A stretch of DNA of 64,000 bases from Chitinophagales bacterium (GTDB lineage Bacteria; Bacteroidota; Bacteroidia; Chitinophagales; Saprospiraceae), in the NCBI GenBank assembly GCA_013298845.1, contig JAAFJN010000002.1, positions 73,949 through 137,948 on the forward strand. Reading direction: 5' to 3'. The notes beneath the pieces were generated by a model. That model was not told where the DNA came from. It worked only from the letters and a program-made list of their open reading frames with translations, and made no database searches. Positions 43,201 to 52,679 of the stretch are shown here, one piece after another. Each line of letters starts with the position of its first letter. Position 1 is the stretch's first letter. Position numbers and translations under genes: made by a program.

Positions 43201-44598
43201 CACTTCCATCTTTAACAGCAGCAAAGCACCCGCTGCGGGCTCTTTTTTGGGCAATAAAAAACCCATCCGATTGGGCAAATATTGAGTAGATGCCCGCAAA
43301 AGAGGGCGAAAAGCAGCGTTGGCGCGGGCCACTACCGATGCCTCGGTGGTGGCTCGGAGCGCGGCCGCTGCGTCGGGGAAGGGTTGTTGGGTGCACAGTA
43401 TTCCCAGCCATTCGGTGCCCTCGTTTTCCAATTCAAACTGCGTGGTTTCGGTAGGAATCACCTTTTCAACTGTGGTACTGCTCACCTGTTGTTGCTGCAA
43501 CAACAGTACCTCGCCCTGTTCCCCCACGCTAAAAATATAGACCCACCAATTGGGCGGCACCTCGCGCAGCACCAACTGAAACCCCGTGCCCGGCTGCCAT
43601 TGCACCGAGGTCGTTTGGTAAAAACCGTTCATGGTGTCGTATTTCACCCGAATTTCTTCGTATTGCGGCACCTGTTGGCCGTTGTAACCAATGCTGCGCC
43701 GCAACACCACGGCACCCTGCGGCGACGTGGCGCGTTTTTCCACCCAAAAACGGGGCGTAATGCGGTACGCGCAGCACAAGAGGCGAAACATATCGGCGTA
43801 TTTGATGCGCACAAAACCCCGGTCACCGCCCCAGGTTGTCCCCCAACTGTTGAGACACTCGAACGTAGAGTCAATATCGTCGTAACCAATGAGGCACAGC
43901 GCGTGCGCAGCGGAGTCAATCGCCTCCTCGGGGTTGTACACAAATACTTTATCGGTGAGGTTGGCAAAACTGTACGGCAGCCGCATCCCGACGATAATGG
44001 GCATACTATCGGCCAAAAACCGCTTGAAACGCTGCACCTGCCGCTGCATTTTGATGGCCGGATCGGGGTCGTATACCTCCGAAAACATCAAGAGGCGGCG
44101 GGCTTGGGCTTCTTCCACCGCCAGTTCGTCGGGTTGTTCCGTAACGGGCGCGTTGTTGCGGAACGTGGTGGCAAAACACACGCCATTGGTGCGCAAAAAC
44201 GAAAACGTTTCTTCGATGGAAGGCGCATAATCGGGGCTACCGTTGCTCAGGCGGTTGTACACGAAGGATTTGGAAAAGGCAATCTTATTGACATCGGTGG
44301 TGTTGGACACCTGCCGTTTGATGGCCTGCTGAATCGTCATGGCCCCGTAAGCAATGGCCCACGCGGTGCACGAAGGTTCCATCCCCTGGTCTTGGGGCGT
44401 GGGGCAAAATGGCCGCAAACTCAGCCGAATGGGCAATTCGCGGAAACCCGTGCCGCGCACGTCCAGGTCGCGGGTTTTCACCGATTGGCGGTATTGTTCG
44501 GCATCGAACACCAAACCCTTGGCGCGTTGTTGGGCCGTTGCGTTGGTAATTATTAAGGTCATCAGGGCCAAAAACGGCCCCCAAATACGTTTTTTCAT
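43195..44598 (-). CDS. Exported papain-like (C1) cysteine protease
   Basis: A 467-residue exported protease. ATG 44598 gives the signal peptide KKRIWGPFLALMTLIITNATA. The papain core has oxyanion Gln and catalytic Cys77 in PQDQGMEPSCTAWAIAYG, His in SAAHALCLIGYDD (about 265) and Asn in FECLNSWGTTWGG, so the triad is complete. The C-terminal third (GFQLVLREVPPNWWVYIFSV, GEVLLLQQQQVSS) resembles DUF4384-like beta domains often joined to caspase-like and C1 enzymes in Bacteroidota. The start of the gene follows a family-B repeat cluster; its end lies in an inverted heptad tract. Substrate unknown. Confidence 0.88.
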   Translation of the reverse strand: MKKRIWGPFLALMTLIITNATAQQRAKGLVFDAEQYRQSVKTRDLDVRGTGFRELPIRLSLRPFCPTPQDQGMEPSCTAWAIAYGAMTIQQAIKRQVSNTTDVNKIAFSKSFVYNRLSNGSPDYAPSIEETFSFLRTNGVCFATTFRNNAPVTEQPDELAVEEAQARRLLMFSEVYDPDPAIKMQRQVQRFKRFLADSMPIIVGMRLPYSFANLTDKVFVYNPEEAIDSAAHALCLIGYDDIDSTFECLNSWGTTWGGDRGFVRIKYADMFRLLCCAYRITPRFWVEKRATSPQGAVVLRRSIGYNGQQVPQYEEIRVKYDTMNGFYQTTSVQWQPGTGFQLVLREVPPNWWVYIFSVGEQGEVLLLQQQQVSSTTVEKVIPTETTQFELENEGTEWLGILCTQQPFPDAAAALRATTEASVVARANAAFRPLLRASTQYLPNRMGFLLPKKEPAAGALLLLKMEVK

Positions 44599-44629
44599 CG
44601 TTTTTTTAACGTGAGTTCGGGCATCAAAA

Positions 44630-44745
44630 CGATCTCGGCAGAGATCGCATATTGGTAGAAATATTTGATAATCAATTGTATACGACCTCGGTAGAGGTCG
44701 CACATTGGTGGCTCTTTTCCCTAATTGACACTAATGTGCGCCCCC
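44630..44745. repeat. Family-B palindromic repeats, second cluster
   Basis: GATCTCGGCAGAGATC followed by GCATATTGGTAG, and GACCTCGGTAGAGGTC followed by GCACATTGGTGGCTCTTTTC and AATTGACACTAATGTGCGCC. These match the 4285-4603 cluster in both head and tail. They lie between the protease start and the end of the large outer-membrane gene. Confidence 0.75.
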
Positions 44746-46866
44746 TTAAAAACCTATGTGCACCCCAAACCCCAACAAAATTCCGCCGGGTTGGTACAGT
44801 TTAATCACATCTCTGGCATCTTCCCGGCCCGTGCCGCCCGGTAAAAGCACCCAAGGCGTTTTGCTGATGGATTGCGCGTACCCAAATTCCAGGTTAATGG
44901 AGGCTTTTTTGGTAAAAAAATAATTAAACACCCCCGCCAAATACACCGTATTGGCGGGCTTTTGCAAAATCTCAACGTCCACGTCCGTGCTGGAAACAGT
45001 GCTACCTGCCACATTGGTTGACGAACTGGCCGTCACGTCAAAAACGCCATCCAGGCCCCGGCTATGGGTGAATCCGGCGGCCAGGGACATCCCCGGCCGG
45101 AAGCGCAAATCGCGCCGAAAATCATACTTTAAACCCGCCGAATATTTTGGGCCCCAAAGCCCAAATCCCATCCCGAAGCGCCCGTACACGTGGGGAAAAA
45201 ACCGCGTCATCAGGCTGATACCGCCCAAAGCCGTATAACCATTAAACCCGGCATTAACCCCCACCATAAAACCCGGACTGCGCCCCCGATCAAGGGTATT
45301 GTTTTTGTTTTTGCCTTTTTTCGCCGTTGTGGCACCACCGCAAATGCTATCGTAATCCATCATGGCCGTTACCAATTGGCCGGGTTTGTAATGCCGGTAA
45401 TAAAACCGCTGGGCAAACGCAGCGCAATCCTCAAAATATTTGGCCAAATCACTCATTGATTCGTAAGTGTACATGGAATAGGTGCTTTCATCGGGCTTTT
45501 TTAAATAAAAATAATCCAGATCGTCCGAATCGGCGGAAAGGTCCTGGGTCAGGGTGGGGATCAAACGGCAATAAGTAATGCCAGGCGACTGGTACAAAAT
45601 TTCGGCCATTTCAAACCGCACATCCGTCCGAACCACGGCCAAATGCCAATCGGGAATGTGCATTTCGCGCACTTGCACCAACGGATAAGCCGCGTCCAAA
45701 ATGGGCGCGTTCAGTTTTTTTTCGTATTTAAACACCACCTGATCGGCGATGTAGTTGTCCACCAAATCCAAAAACACGCCCCGAATAGTATCGCCATTGG
45801 CCATAACCGCAAAACCCCGGGCTTCGCGCGTATTTTTTAACGAATCGAGCCGGGTTACGAACATTTGCCCTTGCTGCGTGGCCCAGGCAGAGCGTTCCCG
45901 GGGAGTCCGGTTGCTGCTCAGGTAATCTATGATCGGCACCCCGATTTCATCTTTTTTCGGCGGTGGCGATGCCGCCGTGCGCGGCGTTTCTTTAATGGGC
46001 CGCAAGTACACATTTGCCCGTTCGTTGTCGCCAAAACAGCGGTACACATTGGTTAAGGTAAGCGCATAAGCACGCGCCTGATCGGGATTCCCGCCGGGGC
46101 TGCGCTGACGCACCCAAGCCGCGTCTAAAGGGGCTAAATGGGGTTCAATTTGTTGCCACGCTTCGGTGGGCGTGAGGGTAAGGTTGTATTGCAACAACGC
46201 CGCCCGAATGGCCCGTATCCGCGCCAACGACACCGTATCCATGTCGTTGGTGTAGTACAAACTCACCGGAATTTCGGCGCTGGTATAGTGCAATTTGAGC
46301 CGTTTGGCGGCTTTATTCACCGCTTTTTGGTACCCTTCGCGCAGGAGTGCGCCGTACGCGGGCAAGTCCACGCGTTGGTCAAAAGCCCGTTGCGCCCCGG
46401 CATCAGTGGGGTATTCGGCGGTGCGGAAATGTTGTTCTACCCATGCCGTATCGCCGTACAGCACCACCCCGGAAGCCGTGTTTAATTGCACCACCACGGG
46501 CATAGTGATCGTTTCTTCGTAGCGGTATAGGGAACTGCCGGTATCGCGGGCTTTGCGTTGCTGGCGCTTCGACTGCCGACCGGGTACCAGCACCCGAACG
46601 TTCAACACAGCGGCGGCGTTGGTTTCCACGTGCAACAAGCGGCCCACCTGAAAGAGTTTCCGGGCGGCGGCGGCGTTCAGCGGCGAAAAACGCTCACTGA
46701 CTTCCGACTGAAATTGCAATTTGTACGTTGGGATGGAATCGGGCAATTGGCTCACGGCCGTTTCTTTTACGGCCAAATCGTATTGGCGAACGGTGGTAGT
46801 TTGCCCCCAGGCCATTGCCCAAAATCCCCAAAAAAATGCGTTGAGAAAGATAATTCGTTGGTGCAT
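44746..46866 (-). CDS. Large exported protein with C-terminal outer-membrane beta-barrel
   Basis: A 706-residue exported protein. The ATG at 46866 gives MHQRIIFLNAFFWGFWAMAWG, a signal peptide, and lies 23 bases after a TACCTTTG box. The first part (about 20-270) has mixed alpha/beta character with YEETITMPVVVQLNTASG. The middle includes ARGFAVMANGDTIRGVFLDL, and the final 160 residues alternate strands typical of an outer-membrane barrel (GRFGMGFGLWGPKYSAGLKY, FNYFFTKKASINLEFGYA), ending in Phe. No known family assigned. It may be a surface or assembly protein. Confidence 0.65.
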   Translation of the reverse strand: MHQRIIFLNAFFWGFWAMAWGQTTTVRQYDLAVKETAVSQLPDSIPTYKLQFQSEVSERFSPLNAAAARKLFQVGRLLHVETNAAAVLNVRVLVPGRQSKRQQRKARDTGSSLYRYEETITMPVVVQLNTASGVVLYGDTAWVEQHFRTAEYPTDAGAQRAFDQRVDLPAYGALLREGYQKAVNKAAKRLKLHYTSAEIPVSLYYTNDMDTVSLARIRAIRAALLQYNLTLTPTEAWQQIEPHLAPLDAAWVRQRSPGGNPDQARAYALTLTNVYRCFGDNERANVYLRPIKETPRTAASPPPKKDEIGVPIIDYLSSNRTPRERSAWATQQGQMFVTRLDSLKNTREARGFAVMANGDTIRGVFLDLVDNYIADQVVFKYEKKLNAPILDAAYPLVQVREMHIPDWHLAVVRTDVRFEMAEILYQSPGITYCRLIPTLTQDLSADSDDLDYFYLKKPDESTYSMYTYESMSDLAKYFEDCAAFAQRFYYRHYKPGQLVTAMMDYDSICGGATTAKKGKNKNNTLDRGRSPGFMVGVNAGFNGYTALGGISLMTRFFPHVYGRFGMGFGLWGPKYSAGLKYDFRRDLRFRPGMSLAAGFTHSRGLDGVFDVTASSSTNVAGSTVSSTDVDVEILQKPANTVYLAGVFNYFFTKKASINLEFGYAQSISKTPWVLLPGGTGREDARDVIKLYQPGGILLGFGVHIGF

Positions 46867-46888
46867 CGTTTTAATTATTGTTGGGCGG

Positions 46889-46896
46889 CAAAGGTA
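46889..46896 (-). promoter_or_regulatory. -7 element of the large beta-barrel gene
   Basis: TACCTTTG on the minus strand, exact TAnnTTTG match, 23 bases upstream of the ATG at 46866. It supports that start over one of the upstream in-frame codons. Confidence 0.5.
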
Positions 46897-46976
46897 ATAC
46901 ATTCGCCGGTGAGCGTAGAAAGCCACTTTCAAAAGAACTGATTTTGTGGCCGCGCCAAGGAAGACTACCACAAAAC

Positions 46977-47017
46977 CAGCCCCCGCGTTAGCGTACGCTC
47001 TTAAAACCCGGGGGCTG
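46977..47017 (-). terminator. Terminator of the 47046 outer-membrane gene
   Basis: Perfect nine-base stem CAGCCCCCG / CGGGGGCTG with a loop of about 23 bases, 29 bases after the stop. On the minus strand it is followed by GTTTTG, a modest T-run. Confidence 0.6.
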
Positions 47018-47045
47018 ATTTTCATTCAATAAAGGACAAAAGGAA

Positions 47046-47603
47046 TTAATCTACATCCAGTGCACCAATGGTATAACCCAATTTAATGGTCCAAAAAGAC
47101 TGATCTTCGATGCCTTTGCCGGTATTATTGGGAATAACGTTGTATTCAAAAGCGAGGCGCGTTTTTTTGAGTTGCAAACCCAAACGCGGGCCAAAACCAA
47201 ATACCCGGCCTTCTTTTACCTCCAAAATATTGGTGCTGTTGGCTTCCAAAATACCCACGCTGTGCAGACCGGCGGTTAAGCCCGCAAACGGACGCACTTT
47301 TTTCTTACCGAGGAAATAATCGCCCGTGAGCAGATAACTTTCGCGACCGCCAATGGAGGCTGATCCTTCGTCGGAATCGGCACCCAGGGTGAACAAGGTT
47401 TCGTATTTGAAACCCGCCGCAATGGAATTGGTCACAAAATATTTCACCTCGGCGGAACCACCGAAACCGAAACCATTTTCGAGACCCGCACCGGCCACCA
47501 TAATGTCGGCTTTTACACGGTTGAGAAATTGAGCAGAAAGACTTGTAGTGAACAATGTCGCTGCAAAAAGGAGCAAAAATGCCCGTTGTTTTGAGTTTTT
47601 CAT
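47046..47603 (-). CDS. Outer-membrane beta-barrel protein
   Basis: A 185-residue exported protein; signal peptide MKNSKQRAFLLLFAATLFTTSLSA. The mature part is a small eight-stranded-type barrel: ENGFGFGGSAEVKYFVTNSI, RESYLLTGDYFLGKKKVRPF, FGPRLGLQLKKTRLAFEYNV and a C-terminal FWTIKLGYTIGALDVD. It matches the general OmpA/OmpX-like barrel pattern of Bacteroidota (porin family/beta-barrel). A terminator follows. No specific function. Confidence 0.75.
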   Translation of the reverse strand: MKNSKQRAFLLLFAATLFTTSLSAQFLNRVKADIMVAGAGLENGFGFGGSAEVKYFVTNSIAAGFKYETLFTLGADSDEGSASIGGRESYLLTGDYFLGKKKVRPFAGLTAGLHSVGILEANSTNILEVKEGRVFGFGPRLGLQLKKTRLAFEYNVIPNNTGKGIEDQSFWTIKLGYTIGALDVD

Positions 47604-48072
47604 AAGTAGAATGTAATAAACAATGTGATTGAATAAGTTTGTTTGTCACTACATCTGACCGTTGAAAAATTATTACCGGTTTTTGGGAAATTTTTTTTTT
47701 AAGACTTCAGACATTAGACATTGGACCTTTTTTCGCTGCGCTCAAAAGTTTTTCTCATGGTAGAACGTCCCGCGACGAGATGTGCATCCCGGAGGAACGG
47801 AGTGGATGACATCTCAGAGCCGGTTACGATTGGGGGTCGGTAGTTGTCATTCCTCTTTTGAGAATACCACTTTTTGTTATCTATTGTACAAAAGGCCCAC
47901 TTTGGGTGCAGTGGCCGCTTTTTTTGCGTATTTTGTGCGTTCTGCCCGTATGTATTTCGGCCATCGCTCAACACCGTGGTTTTTTTTGATATATGATTGA
48001 TGATATATGATAGCAGATATTAGAAGTTTTTCCCTCTTCACTATACACTTTTCACTTTTCACTTTTCACTCC
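47604..48072. other. Intergenic region with an inverted copy of the composite repeat
   Basis: 469 bases without a convincing gene. It contains an inverted GTCT-type run (47700-47727), an inverted copy of composite repeat E (47761-47820, GAGATGTGCATCCCGGAGGA), further homology to the 62-63 kb repeats (GCGTATTTTGTGCGTTCTG near 47925) and an inverted heptad tract at 48039-48085. Open frames in this stretch are repeats read through and are not counted as genes. Confidence 0.6.
47761..47820 (-). repeat. Composite repeat E, inverted copy
   Basis: Reverse complement reads GCTCTGAGATGTCATCCACT, CCGTTCCTCCGGGATGCACA, TCTCGTCGCGGGACG, matching the plus-strand copies at about 62367, 62669 and 62870. 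Confidence 0.8.
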
Positions 48073-48085
48073 TCACTCCTCTCTC
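48039..48085 (-). repeat. Heptad repeat, inverted, at the FN3 gene end
   Basis: TTCACTATACACTTTTCACT then TTTCACTTTTCACTCCTCAC. Provides the last codons (MREE) and TGA stop of the FN3 gene. Confidence 0.75.
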
Positions 48086-48759
48086 ATCGCTCCGGAAACG
48101 AGTACGGTTTGGTCGTTGGCCGTAACGAGCAGCAGCAGATAGCCCGTGGCGGGCAACTGTTGGCGGCGGGCCGTGAGTGCGCCGCGATTACCGGACAGCC
48201 GGATATTTTGCCGCTCGAGCAGCGTATCCGCGTCGTCTAATTGTGCATCGGTGGAAAAATAGAGGCGAAAAGCGGCCGTGTCCGGCAGTGTGGAACAGTG
48301 TTTTTTCATCAAAAACCGAAATACATACACCGAAGGCGTGGCTTTTACCTCCGTGGGCGTGATCGTCAGGCAATCTTCCAAACGAATACTATCTTTGCCC
48401 GGCGTATTGCCCTCCGCAATCACCAGTAACGCGCCCACTGCTTCCTCCGACGGGGCCGAAACACTGCCGTTGGCACCCATTGCCTGCACCCGATACACGT
48501 AATCGGTACTGCCGCGCAGGTTGTTCCGGTCAATGTAGCGGTTTTGGTCCACCGTATCGAGGTACGTCACCGAGCGCGGACTGCGGGTACTGCGCACAAT
48601 AATATACCGATGATCGGGGGCCGTGGCGCGCCAACTCAACTCAATGCGGTTATGGTATTTTTTGTAGGATGCCGTAAGCCCCGCAGGCGTAGCGGGCGTT
48701 GTTTGGGCCGATAAAAAATGGCCCGCAAAGAAAAAAAGAAAAAAGTACAAGTATTTCAA
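48073..48759 (-). CDS. Exported fibronectin type III protein
   Basis: A 228-residue exported protein that appears to start with TTG at 48759, as no ATG fits: KYLYFFLFFFAGHFLSAQ is a clear signal peptide. An FN3 domain covers about residues 20-110 (AGLTASYKKYHNRIELSWRA, then YIIVRSTRSPRSVTYLD, and DYVYRVQAMGANGSVS). The C-terminal half has beta-strands and LSGNRGALTARRQQL but no recognised family. The ending MREE* is encoded by a heptad repeat, so the original C-terminus may be changed. Function unknown; surface or periplasmic adhesion is a guess. Confidence 0.65.
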   Translation of the reverse strand: MKYLYFFLFFFAGHFLSAQTTPATPAGLTASYKKYHNRIELSWRATAPDHRYIIVRSTRSPRSVTYLDTVDQNRYIDRNNLRGSTDYVYRVQAMGANGSVSAPSEEAVGALLVIAEGNTPGKDSIRLEDCLTITPTEVKATPSVYVFRFLMKKHCSTLPDTAAFRLYFSTDAQLDDADTLLERQNIRLSGNRGALTARRQQLPATGYLLLLVTANDQTVLVSGAMREE

Positions 48760-48805
48760 GGCTCAAAGTGCTAATAAAAATGAAAAACGCAGATACAGTT
48801 AATAT

Positions 48806-49366
48806 ATGATGACCGACCGGCAAATATACATGGGTTTGCGCCAAAACGACCGGGCAACCACCGAATATATCTATAAAACACTGGCCCCGCCGCTGTTTAA
48901 ATACGTTTTGTCCAATAATGGTTCCCGCGAAGAAGCCAAAGATCTTTTTCAGGAAACCTTTATAAAAGTCCTTAAACGCATCCACAACGACCAATACAAC
49001 GACCTCGATAAATTTGAAGCGTATTTCCTGACCATTGCCCGAAATACGTGGATTGACCATTTGAAAAGCAAAAAAAACAAAGTACTCGTGGACCCCGACG
49101 ACCAACTCTGGCAACGCGCCGATGATTCGGACGAAGAAGCCCTGTTACAACTCGTGCTCCACGACCGCCGCATGGAGGCCCTGCACGCCGTTTGGGAAAC
49201 CTGGGAAGACACCATCTGCCGCCGGATGCTCCACCAGTTTCACTACGAACGCACCCGCACCAAAGACATTGCCGAAGCCGAAAACGTGCCCCAAAATACC
49301 ATTTTACAACGCCTGTTCAAATGCCGCAGCAAATTGTTTCGGCTCGTACAGCAACGCCTTCAATAA
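48806..49366 (+). CDS. RNA polymerase sigma factor, ECF/sigma-70 family
   Basis: A 186-residue sigma factor. Region 2 covers about 20-95 (YKTLAPPLFKYVLSNNGSRE, DLFQETFIKVLKRIHND, FLTIARNTWIDHLKSKK), and region 4 covers about 130-186 (TRTKDIAEAENVPQNTILQR, a helix-turn-helix). Two consecutive ATG codons begin it; the first is used. The next gene, 42 bases downstream, has the layout of a cognate anti-sigma protein with a single membrane segment. The linker is acidic and long. The target regulon cannot be read from this window. Confidence 0.92.
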   Translation: MMTDRQIYMGLRQNDRATTEYIYKTLAPPLFKYVLSNNGSREEAKDLFQETFIKVLKRIHNDQYNDLDKFEAYFLTIARNTWIDHLKSKKNKVLVDPDDQLWQRADDSDEEALLQLVLHDRRMEALHAVWETWEDTICRRMLHQFHYERTRTKDIAEAENVPQNTILQRLFKCRSKLFRLVQQRLQ

Positions 49367-49408
49367 ACAACTTCCCCACGTCATTTTAATCGCTAAACAG
49401 TACGGACT

Positions 49409-50155
49409 ATGTCAGTAGAGCAAACTCAGGATACCATACAGGCTTATTTGGAAGGCCGCATGTCCGCCGAAGAATTACGGAATTTCGAGGCCCAAATCCA
49501 GGCCGATCCCGCTTTGGCCGAAGAGGTGCACCGGTGCCGCCAACTGCGCGTCATGACCCGCCACGAGCACCTGTTACAAGGCAAACAAACCCTCGCGGCC
49601 GTGATGGCGGAGATAGACATAACGCCCGATTACGGCCAACACCGCCGTTATTTCGACCATTCAAGTTGGTTCCAACGCTGGCTTCCGGGTCTGCTGGTGC
49701 TGGCGGCGCTGGTATCGGGCGGCACCTGGTACTACGGTTACCAACAACGGCAACAAACGCTGGCCCGGGTGCAATCGGTACTGGAACCCCTCGACAATAT
49801 CATCGGTTTTTCGCCCGATGACCCCGGCAGTGCCGCCGCCGGTATGCGCGCCTACGACCAACGCAACTACCCCGAAGCAATCCGGTACCTGAGCACCGCC
49901 GCCCAGGAAAGCCAGGATGACCCCAGCCTGCAACTCTACCTGGCGGTCAGTTACCTGCTCCAGCAAGAACCCGCCCGCGCCGAACCGCTGCTGCGCCCAC
50001 TCACCCAAACGGATGCCCTGCTCACCGTTCCGGCCCGCTGGTACCTGGCGGTGTGCCTGCTGCAACAGGGCAAAAAAACGGAAGCCACTCCCCTACTGGA
50101 TGCGCTGGAGGAGGATGTTGTGTATGGGGAGAAGGTTAGGCGGGTTAGGGGGTGA
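49409..50155 (+). CDS. Putative anti-sigma factor with TPR-like periplasmic domain
   Basis: A 248-residue membrane protein following the sigma gene. N-terminal cytoplasmic helices (TQDTIQAYLEGRMSAEELRN, EAQIQADPALAEEVHRCRQL) fit the anti-sigma/zinc-finger-like pattern of Bacteroidota (no Cys pair). One transmembrane segment at about 90-108 (WLPGLLVLAALVSGGTWYYG). The C-terminal half is TPR-like (AYDQRNYPEAIRYLSTAAQE, LQLYLAVSYLLQQEPARAEP, WYLAVCLLQQGKKTEATPLL). The order sigma gene, then membrane-bound helical inhibitor, supports the role; the sensing function of the TPRs is an inference. Confidence 0.7.
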   Translation: MSVEQTQDTIQAYLEGRMSAEELRNFEAQIQADPALAEEVHRCRQLRVMTRHEHLLQGKQTLAAVMAEIDITPDYGQHRRYFDHSSWFQRWLPGLLVLAALVSGGTWYYGYQQRQQTLARVQSVLEPLDNIIGFSPDDPGSAAAGMRAYDQRNYPEAIRYLSTAAQESQDDPSLQLYLAVSYLLQQEPARAEPLLRPLTQTDALLTVPARWYLAVCLLQQGKKTEATPLLDALEEDVVYGEKVRRVRG

Positions 50156-50510
50156 GTTGGGGGGAGCGTTTGATCTATTTTTTTGATTCCAAAATGGTGG
50201 GGCTAAATGCGACGCGGTGTTTCCTACCTTGAAATACACAAAACAAAAGCCATCTTTTTCATTAAAGAACATTTCAATAAAACATCCTACATAAGCACGA
50301 TAAAAACACTTACCTACTGAATTTAAAAACTCCTACTTATTGAAAATTAGCCAATCAATCACAAATTTTTAAATTTCCCGACGTTAAACTGTTTCATTCG
50401 TTGGAAAAAGTCACCATTTCATTGGTAAAGAAGGTGTTTCTGTAAAATATTTGTCTTCATTCTAACTTGAAAATCCGTAAATTTGTCAGCAACAAAACTA
50501 ATAGTAAAAT
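50156..50510. other. Intergenic region before the kinase gene
   Basis: 355 bases with no gene found. AT-rich toward the right. A TAAATTTG box at 50478-50485 precedes the kinase ATG by 26 bases; TTG at 50451-50453 is 24 bases further upstream. Nothing else recognised. Confidence 0.4.
50478..50485 (+). promoter_or_regulatory. -7 element before the second sensor kinase
   Basis: TAAATTTG, exact TAnnTTTG match, with a TTG 24 bases upstream (slightly long spacing). Confidence 0.45.
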
Positions 50511-52679
50511 ATGCTAGTAAAATTCTTCTCGTTCTTAATCCTGTTCTTGTGTTATACAGAATCACTTTTAGGTCAATCTGCAACAATTGACAGCCTTAGT
50601 GATATGATAGCGAAAGAAAAAAATCCAATTAAAAAAATTGATTTAAGCAATGCTTTGGCCAAGGCGTATAACAAATCCAATGATTTACGGTGTAAAAGAC
50701 ATGTAGATCATGTAATTGAAATGGCCCGAAAAATAAGTTATGACGAAGGTGTGGGTGAAGCCTATCTTGTAAAAGGAATCCTGCATTATAAAGATGGTGA
50801 ACTCAATGAAGCAGTTAAAGTCTTTAGCCAAGCCGTTGATATTTTCCAACTAAAAAATAAACCAGCGGATAAAGCGCGAGCGCTGAACAATTTAGCGATA
50901 ATATATGAAAAGAAAGGTGAATTAACACAAGCCATGAGGTACCACAATGAAGTACTATCTTATCGTATTCAGATTAGAGATACCGTAGGAATGGCAACAT
51001 CACATAATAATATTGGTGTCATATATGTTAAAATGGGAGACTCTCAAAATGGACTTTCAAATTATTTAAAAGCTACTATATTGGACTCTGTAACGGGTAG
51101 TTATAATAATTATCTCCAAGACTGCCATAACATTGGCGACCTCTACTGTAAATTGGGTAAGGATGATTTAGCAACAAAATACTTGGTAAAAGCCTTAGAA
51201 CTATCCAACACACTAAAAGACTCAACAATATTAACACGAATTTACTTAACACTGGGAGAGGTTAGTATTCATCAAAAAAAATACAACCAAGCGATTGACT
51301 ATCTAAAAATTTCTGCTGCAGAAGCCCAGAAGTCCGGAAATATAACATGGGAATCCGATGCTCTCTTTACTATAGCTAATGCATTGGATTTATCAGGTCA
51401 AAGCCAAAAAGCACTTAGCATATATGATTCTTGCGCATCCATATACACAAAAAGCGATGACATTGCTGCACTAGCAAAAGTATACATCAATAAAGGCAAT
51501 ATTTTGTATGAGAAGCAAAATGATTACAATCAATCTGAAAAATACTTTAATAAAGCATTGCAAATTGGTTATGCACTTCCGAGTAAGGAAATAAGAATGG
51601 AATGCTTATTGTCTCTCGGGAATATTTACATGTCTAAAAAACAATATTTACGATCGATTGATAGCATTGAACAGGCGGTAAAATTATCATTATCAGGTAA
51701 TTTTGACAATTTCAGAAAAGATGTCTTGGTTATTCTTGCAGACGCGTATAATTATTCCGGCAACCCTCAAAAAGGGTTCGAGGTTTTAAAGACAGCAATT
51801 ACCTTGCGAGATTCCCTGCTCACCCCAGAAAGGGCATCCCAAGAAATATTACTTAAATACGAAATGGAAAAAAGAGATAAAGAAAACTTGAATAAAGAAC
51901 TGGAGATTATAAAACAGGAAAATAAAATCAAAGACAGGAATTTACTCATCGCAATAATTCTATTAATCGCATTAATACTGGGAACAAGAGCATATTTGTT
52001 ACATAAAAACGACAAAATATCAAAAGAGTATATAAAGATAATTAGTGAAAAAAATGACCAGTTAGAAAAACTATTCAAAGAATTGCATCACAGAATTGCA
52101 AACAACCTACAGTCGGTATCCAGCCTTCTCTTTTTGCAACAAAGTCAAGTAAACGACCAGTCCGCTCAAAGAGCATTGTCGAGTGTGAGAGAACGAGTAG
52201 TTGCTATGGGGGTTATTCATAGATTACTTCTTAAACACGATAATCAGACCAAGATTGATTTAGGAGAATACGCACAGCAAATTTTTGAAAAGTCAGTTCA
52301 AACAAACTCAAGTCAAAACATAAAAATAAACACAAAAACAGAAAAAATAAGTTTTAGCATTGACGCTGACGAAGCATTACCGTTAGGGCTAATTATTAAT
52401 GAAGTGGTCACCAATGCCTGTAAATATGCCTTCGATGGAATAAAGCATCCTGAATTATCATTTTCTGTTTCATTATTGGATAATGAGATTAAACTTGAAA
52501 TTGGGGACAATGGAAAAGGTTTTTCCACTGAGCCTAACAAGCAAAATCCAGCCGGATTCGGTTCAAAAATGATAGAAATGCTTTGTCAGAGGTCTAAATG
52601 GCACCTCAGAATCAACTCAACTGAAAACGTAGGAACAACCTATAAAATCTTAATAAACAAGCCAAATTATGGATATTAA
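50511..52679 (+). CDS. TPR sensor histidine kinase, HisKA_2 type
   Basis: A 722-residue sensor kinase. Signal peptide MLVKFFSFLILFLCYTESLL, then about eight TPR-type helical repeats (ALNNLAIIYEKKGELTQAMR, SHNNIGVIYVKMGDSQNG) to about 440, a coiled coil, a transmembrane segment (LLIAIILLIALILGT, about 478-492), and a HisKA_2 kinase with KELHHRIANNLQSVSSLL (His about 525). The HATPase has NEVVTNACKYAF, IGDNGKGF and AGFGSKMIE. Much more AT-rich than the core genes. It overlaps the regulator gene by 11 bases. The first kinase in the window has a different H-box, so the two systems are not simple duplicates. Confidence 0.92.
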   Translation: MLVKFFSFLILFLCYTESLLGQSATIDSLSDMIAKEKNPIKKIDLSNALAKAYNKSNDLRCKRHVDHVIEMARKISYDEGVGEAYLVKGILHYKDGELNEAVKVFSQAVDIFQLKNKPADKARALNNLAIIYEKKGELTQAMRYHNEVLSYRIQIRDTVGMATSHNNIGVIYVKMGDSQNGLSNYLKATILDSVTGSYNNYLQDCHNIGDLYCKLGKDDLATKYLVKALELSNTLKDSTILTRIYLTLGEVSIHQKKYNQAIDYLKISAAEAQKSGNITWESDALFTIANALDLSGQSQKALSIYDSCASIYTKSDDIAALAKVYINKGNILYEKQNDYNQSEKYFNKALQIGYALPSKEIRMECLLSLGNIYMSKKQYLRSIDSIEQAVKLSLSGNFDNFRKDVLVILADAYNYSGNPQKGFEVLKTAITLRDSLLTPERASQEILLKYEMEKRDKENLNKELEIIKQENKIKDRNLLIAIILLIALILGTRAYLLHKNDKISKEYIKIISEKNDQLEKLFKELHHRIANNLQSVSSLLFLQQSQVNDQSAQRALSSVRERVVAMGVIHRLLLKHDNQTKIDLGEYAQQIFEKSVQTNSSQNIKINTKTEKISFSIDADEALPLGLIINEVVTNACKYAFDGIKHPELSFSVSLLDNEIKLEIGDNGKGFSTEPNKQNPAGFGSKMIEMLCQRSKWHLRINSTENVGTTYKILINKPNYGY

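Noticed and set aside
47714-47974. 86-codon minus-strand ORF
   Set aside because: It lies wholly within the inverted composite repeat; related repeat copies give different frames.
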